A stretch of DNA of 64,000 nt, taken from positions 26,454,906 through 26,518,905 of the forward strand of contig OY987264.1 in assembly GCA_963920665.1 (NCBI GenBank). The letters are read 5' to 3'. Position 1 is the first letter of the stretch, and every line of letters starts with the position of its first letter. Source of the DNA: Straminergon stramineum. Lineage: Eukaryota > Streptophyta > Bryopsida > Hypnales > Calliergonaceae. Shown in pieces: positions 58,825 through 64,000 of this stretch. A program made the translations under genes and the position numbers. The notes under the pieces were generated by a model. The model was given only the letters and a program-made list of their open reading frames with translations, had not been told where the DNA came from and did no database searches.

Positions 58825-59375
58825 TAAGGTGAACCTATCTATGACGAGCAAACCATCCATGATAGGTGCCTAGGAAATAACCCATTAGAGTCTTACATCA
58901 ACTCATGATAGACTTTCTCTGATAAATAAGATTAGGACTACATTAGGTTGGTTAGTGACCAAAATCAATGGCTTGGGTGATGGTGATGGAGTTATGAGTG
59001 CTTATTTTGGGAACTTCTAGCTTTGTAGTGTAAATTCATCGAAGCAAGTGATTTTTTTAAATTATGCATGTTATGGCCATGTTAGGAAATATTGCACCCA
59101 TGTTAGGAAATATTCTAACTACTTTAGGTGGTAGGATGGCCATTATGCATATACTTTTTGTTGGTTTGGGGATAGTTTGTAGACTCTTTTGGGTCAATTG
59201 GTAATTGAATTTCTTATCAAAAATTCATAAGAAATTCATACTTTGTTAGAAAAATAAAATTGCAATTGCTCTTTTTTTCTCACAATTGTCTTTGTATGGA
59301 AAAAACTATGAGTTTTATTGCTAATTGTAACAGGGCAAAACACTCATTTTGTTTGTCATAGGCAAGTTTACCTTA
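58825..59375. mobile_element. TAAGGTAAAC-ended element (551 bp)
   Basis: Starts TAAGGTGAACC and ends GTTTACCTTA, its inverse. Bases 58825-59300 are homologous to 873-1330. A 21-bp direct duplication (CATGTTAGGAAATATT) is near 59067-59108. No coding potential was recognised. Confidence 0.65.
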
Positions 59376-59394
59376 GTACTGCTCTTATTTAGTA

Positions 59395-59572
59395 CTCCCT
59401 TTGTCCCAAAATGATCTTTAGGTTGGACAAGATGTTTGGGATTAAGGTTGAAAAAAATGTTATGTCAACTTGTTTCTAAGTATTTCAATAAAGTTGTTAT
59501 CCATTCATTGAATTGTCATGAAAAAGATGATCACTTTTGAGCAACTGGAAGATCAATTTGGGTTAGACGAAG
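59395..59572. mobile_element. Stowaway-like element (178 bp)
   Basis: TA on both sides. The ends CTCCCTTTGTCCCAAAATGA and, inverted, CTTCGTCTAACCCAAATTGA are imperfect terminal inverted repeats. Confidence 0.8.
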
Positions 59573-59574
59573 TA

Positions 59575-61249
59575 CTACAAGAGTCATCAAAGCGTAAGAA
59601 ATAGAATCTCTAATTAGTAGAATCCAACTTTCACCCAAAGACCCTCGTAAGTGGTCACAAATTGGAGTTGGAAATTTATTGACCTTTGCTCTTAAGGATT
59701 TTCAGGTGGGTTAACTAAACTAACTCAAGGGCAAAAGTTTTAATTGATAAATTATTATTTTTTGGAAGGTGAAATTGCTCCAAAAGTTTTTACTTTAGTT
59801 TTCTTAGTATTAAAAGATCCTAAAACATGTGATATTTTTAGGCTACTTCTCTTTTGTATTGAATGAATGAAAAACACATAATTTCACCCATAGTAACTAT
59901 TACTACAAATTTTATTTTAGAGTTTATTTGCTCATTAATTTTGGTGTTTTTAATCATTTTGCTTTAGTTTTGAGAGTGGGATGTAGAAAGAATACATTGA
60001 AATCACCCATATGTATATCATAGTATCATGCAAATCAAGGTGTGATACTATGAAAGGACAAAAAGCAAATGAAATCATCAATGATAGAGTTAAACCATCA
60101 TTACCAAAGACAATACTGAATATTGTAGTGTCAATGAATTGTATATAAGGTTTGAAGAAGACACATTAGTATCAATTGATTAGTGTACAAGAAAATGGTT
60201 GGTCAAGCATCTCTTCCTATCTTCAATCTTCTTACCAAATTGCTTTCCTTTGCAACACAACAATTAGCACTTGAAGACATGAAATGAATCAAGGAAGCTT
60301 CAATTCCATCATATTCAATAAACTAACTACATAAAAACTAAAGGAATCATACATAATCATAAGAATTAAAGATGTTAGGAATGGATATAAGGTCAAGCAA
60401 CCCTCAAAGTACTCAAACATTGCTAGGGTTGGAACTTTGTGTGGAGTGGAGGAAAGGATTTTTTTTAAGAGTGAGTTCCTTGGAAAAATTCCAAGGCTAT
60501 CCACCCACTGACCTAAATGGTGTTAATGTTAACTCTTCCAATAAATACTATGACATTACATATTGTAGTTGTACATCTAACGGCCAACATCAAATTTTGT
60601 CTACTAATGAAAACTTAAAGGACAAAGATAACACTAGTACTTAAATTCATAATGTAATATCTCATCCATCATTTCAAATTTTGAGTATCAAATATGGTTA
60701 TATGCATTCAATTATAAGCCTTATTTTACAGTGTATGAGTAGAAAAGATAATTATGTTGTGAGAAAATTGTCATAATTAGCTACATTAATGAACATTGAT
60801 TCTCAAGCATAAATTCATCTATTACCTAATTATATATGTCATAGTTGCAAGTCTTTATTCAATTCCTTGTAAAATTCATATTATTCAATTAGCCCTTGAG
60901 AAGGACAACCTTGAGTGAATGGACAATGAATGTTTTCAAGCAATGACAAAAGAAACCATGGTATTTAGTTAGTTTAGTCAATCAATGATTCATGATTTTG
61001 TACAAGGCTTTGAATTGATTCACATAAAGATAGAAAGTGAAATAAAACTTGTAACTATAAAGATTTTAAGTTTGAATTCTGTTCAAGCCATAATGTCCTT
61101 TGCTTCAAAAACTCCATTTTTACTTTTTTACTCCTACCAAACTCTATTGAAAGAGGTGGAAGTGCCTATTAACTCCATTTCAACAATTTTGCATATCTGA
61201 TGCAAAATCAATATATGAGACTCTATTATTAACACATTGTATTTGGCAA
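59575..61249. other. Intergenic DNA, no gene recognised
   Basis: Open frames at 60372-60644 and 60985-61200 have no recognisable family. No paired repeats seen. Confidence 0.5.
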
Positions 61250-61253
61250 TTAT

Positions 61254-61474
61254 CCCCTAAACGACACGACAGACGTTTTTAGTCCAATGAATGATAAGGA
61301 ATTTTCCTCTATAGGACAGAATCGCAACTATTCATCTTCAGAATTAGGGGTGGAAAGGGGAGAGCTTCTACAATAGTTTGACTCCCAATGAGTATTTTTT
61401 ATTTTTTTAAAGTGGATGATGTCACATGGTCCCCAAATGACTGATTTCCATAGACACTAGCCTGGCATTTAGGG
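61254..61474. mobile_element. TTAA-type short element (221 bp), inverted copy
   Basis: TTAT on the left and TTAA on the right. Starts CCCCTAAACGACACGAC and ends GGCATTTAGGG. It matches the reverse complement of 52463-52693 from end to end, including GTCCAATGAATGATA and AAAGTGGATGATGTCACATG. Confidence 0.8.
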
Positions 61475-61478
61475 TTAA

Positions 61479-64000
61479 AAATCATCAGTTTCAAAATAAA
61501 ATTTTCAAGTTTCCAAATTTGAATGACTATACTAAGAATTTTTGAGGCTCAACTTGTAGACCCTAAAACCAATTACTGCAACCATGCACACATTTAGTAA
61601 ATTTTGGACTACTTGCATCTAGATATATAGAAGATTGGTTTATGGTTCAAGTTGGTTTTAGTCACTTCCACATTAGGGATTGAATATGCTACATTGATGT
61701 AGGCCTCTTCTTTGTACAAAAAAGAAAGTGAAAAATCTTGAATTTTATTGGCTACTATGGTATTCTAAAGACAACAACCATCCTAAAGATTGTCCCACTA
61801 TACAAGGGAACATTGTAGATAGCTCAAAAGTGTTCTAGATGACTACATATTGTTTCTTGAGATGTTATTTTGCTAAAGAAATATGAATTCTTTTTGTAAA
61901 GCATCTTGATCTTGTGATTGAAAGCCTTTTCTAGTACCTAAGTATTTTACTCAATTTTAAACATTCACTATAGACTATCTTCTAAGCAAACTTTCAATAT
62001 TGTGAAAAAATTTAAAATTTAGTAGTTGTAAAGATTTTGATATTGCAAATAGTCAGGAAGGTACAATCTCTCCAATACTCTAAAATGTCAAGTAGCCATT
62101 CAAATGTAACATGAGGACCAAGGCCTTCCTTTGTCAAAAATGCACTCAAAACTACCATTTCTATTGCAAAGTACAAAACTATTAAAAGAATTGAGTTTTC
62201 TTTTGCATATCTAACTACATGATCTTGCACTAAACTAATATGAAATTAGATTTAATCACAAAAGCAAACCCTAGTTTGTATAAGGGGTGTTATAGAAAGG
62301 TTTAACTATGAATAGTATAAAAGAAACACAACACCAAACTCTATTGGACAAAGTTTGGATGCTTCAAAGAGTTTCTCATCCTATTTTTTTCTCAAACTCC
62401 GGCTCCTAGTTTTTCATTGTGTACACTCTATGATGAACTCTATTGTGTGGGAGAAATTTCAGAAACTTTGACTATAAAGATTGCAAGATATTTGCATTTA
62501 CAATGAAGAAAATGTTTTTTCTTGCTCCTTGATTAATTAGATTATTTGATTGTGAATCTTCTTAACTTAAAATTTTTTCTATATAGATTTTGAATTAAAA
62601 AATTTATGTTGAAGAATTACGTTGAGATCAAGGGAAAATTATCCAAAACACACACACTCTTGATTTTCATTCTTAAAGAAATTGCTTAGTACAAGATAGA
62701 AGGAAAAACTAAATTGTTAATTTCTCTAACATAGAATTGAAATACATTAATTTCGACAATGAGATTTTTCTAGCAAAGAAACAAAATGAGAAGGATCTTT
62801 TTTTTTCCAAAAATTGTAAAAAGGGAGTTCTAAAATGGGTTCATTACATAATTTTTTTAAAGAAGATTAATTGTCTGAGAAACAAGATGCTCTATAACTT
62901 TTTCATCACTAGCCAATCTAAATAGAATGAATAAAATCTTTCCATGTAGAAAACACTATTTTCTATTAGTAACTAAATTTTCAAAATTTTATTTTGAATT
63001 TTGAATTTTTTTGCTAATTTAGATTGAACATTTTGAACTTAGTCAGCATAATTTTTCTCTTAAGCAACAATTGGAATAAAAATGATATTCTTAAAAATCT
63101 ATTCTTTTTTTTTATCTTAAAGAAAGTTCAACAGATTATGCCAATAATTAAGTTTACAAGAGCCTATCCAAACTTTCAATTGTCGTAAGGGACACTTGAG
63201 CCTTTAGGGATAAAATTACAAACTAGATAATATACTTTCATTATTATTTTGAAGAATGATATGAATTAGTGTAAACTACTATCAAAGAATTAAGAAATGA
63301 TAAACTCATGGGTTTGAAAGTTGAGCACTTAAATCTCTTTACTTCTATCTAGTCTAAAATTACATCTTTTGTCTTTTAAACTTTAGGATATGAATATTGT
63401 ATAATTTTGAAAATTCACTCTATATTCTCACTAGCTCACTTTGTTATAAGAAAGTTATAAATTTGATAAAATAGGAAGCTTGAAGAGAATGGAAATAGGT
63501 TAAACCACTTTCTTGACTTGTAAGACTCCAAATTATTGTTTAACCCATAAATGTTCAACCATTCACTAAGTGAATAACAAATGTTTTGAAAAGTGTACTT
63601 TGTCAAATTAATATTTGTTAAAGATGTTTCCAAGAAGATGGTGCACAATATAATGGAAAAAATAATCCTTTACTTGAATCAATATACAATGAACAAATTT
63701 CAGAAAAATTACTATTGTTTATTATAAATTCTTAAAATTGATTTTGTATCTTTAGTACAAGTACTTATGGATAGAGTCACCGTTCACCCCTAAAAGTTCC
63801 TACCTGGTAGCAAAAGGAATGTAGATCAAAATTTGAAGCTTTTTAGGCCAAAAAATGATGGTCTAAGAAAAATCTAGACAAATGATCTTCGTGCTTGTAA
63901 GTTCTTTTCATGCCTTCTCCACATTAATTGTTTCAAAACCTTGGACAAAAATATAAAGCATTGAGTGACCAAACTAGTCAAATTGTTTTTACAACATATT
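61479..64000. other. Intergenic DNA, AT-rich, one lone element end
   Basis: GAGCCTTTAGGGA before TAAA near 63199-63214 resembles a decayed right end of the TTAA group. No gene recognised. Confidence 0.45.

Overview
This window reads as nuclear DNA of a plant with a large, repeat-rich genome. Intergenic DNA is AT-rich. The three recognisable genes have short GT-AG introns and encode proteins of typical land-plant type. Three genes in 64 kb, short introns and many Copia, CACTA, hAT and Stowaway-like relics suggest a non-seed land plant (lycophyte or bryophyte) or a close streptophyte relative. That placement is inference; no single sequence proves it.

Genes. (1) Minus strand, 24754-28268: a ten-exon homologue of SCAI (DUF3550/UPF0682 family), 694 aa, with a long leader reaching to about 30.6 kb. 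(2) Minus strand, 43904-46850: a seven-exon BASS-family (bile acid:sodium symporter) carrier, 454 aa, with a probable plastid transit peptide. (3) Plus strand, 56141-58309: a three-exon delta7-sterol C5(6)-desaturase (STE1/DWF7/ERG3 type), 334 aa, with all three histidine boxes and an N-terminal hydrophobic extension. All exon joins keep frame. The genes are unrelated in pathway and do not form a cluster.

Between the genes lies transposon debris. Region 1-24 kb holds CACTA derivatives (14475-15926, 16914-17042, 21392-21596), a Copia RT/RNase H relic on the minus strand (about 18650-20060), a hAT-type transposase scrap (about 17343-17680), and many short non-autonomous elements. Region 30.9-33 kb is a cluster of small inverted-repeat elements just upstream of the SCAI gene. 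Region 34560-40253 is a complete but decayed Copia retrotransposon with 175/172-bp LTRs, primer site, polypurine tract and broken gag-pol. Region 49.4-52.4 kb is a GC-richer island with a coding-like open frame I cannot name, cut by a short element. Region 53.5-55.7 kb is tandem repeats leading into the sterol desaturase promoter.

The most unusual pattern is a set of at least nine non-autonomous elements, 217 to 1250 bp, with ends of the form CCC...GGG, flanked by TTAA or CTAA on both sides (sometimes with one mutated base). Several are clearly related to one another. TTAA target choice with CCC termini is the hallmark of piggyBac, which is not a usual part of plant genomes as far as I know; Sola-type elements are an alternative. 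No transposase for them is visible here. A second notable point is a natural filled/empty-site pair: one inverted-repeat element (40356-41065) carries a second element at a place where its relative at 35040-35385 has none.
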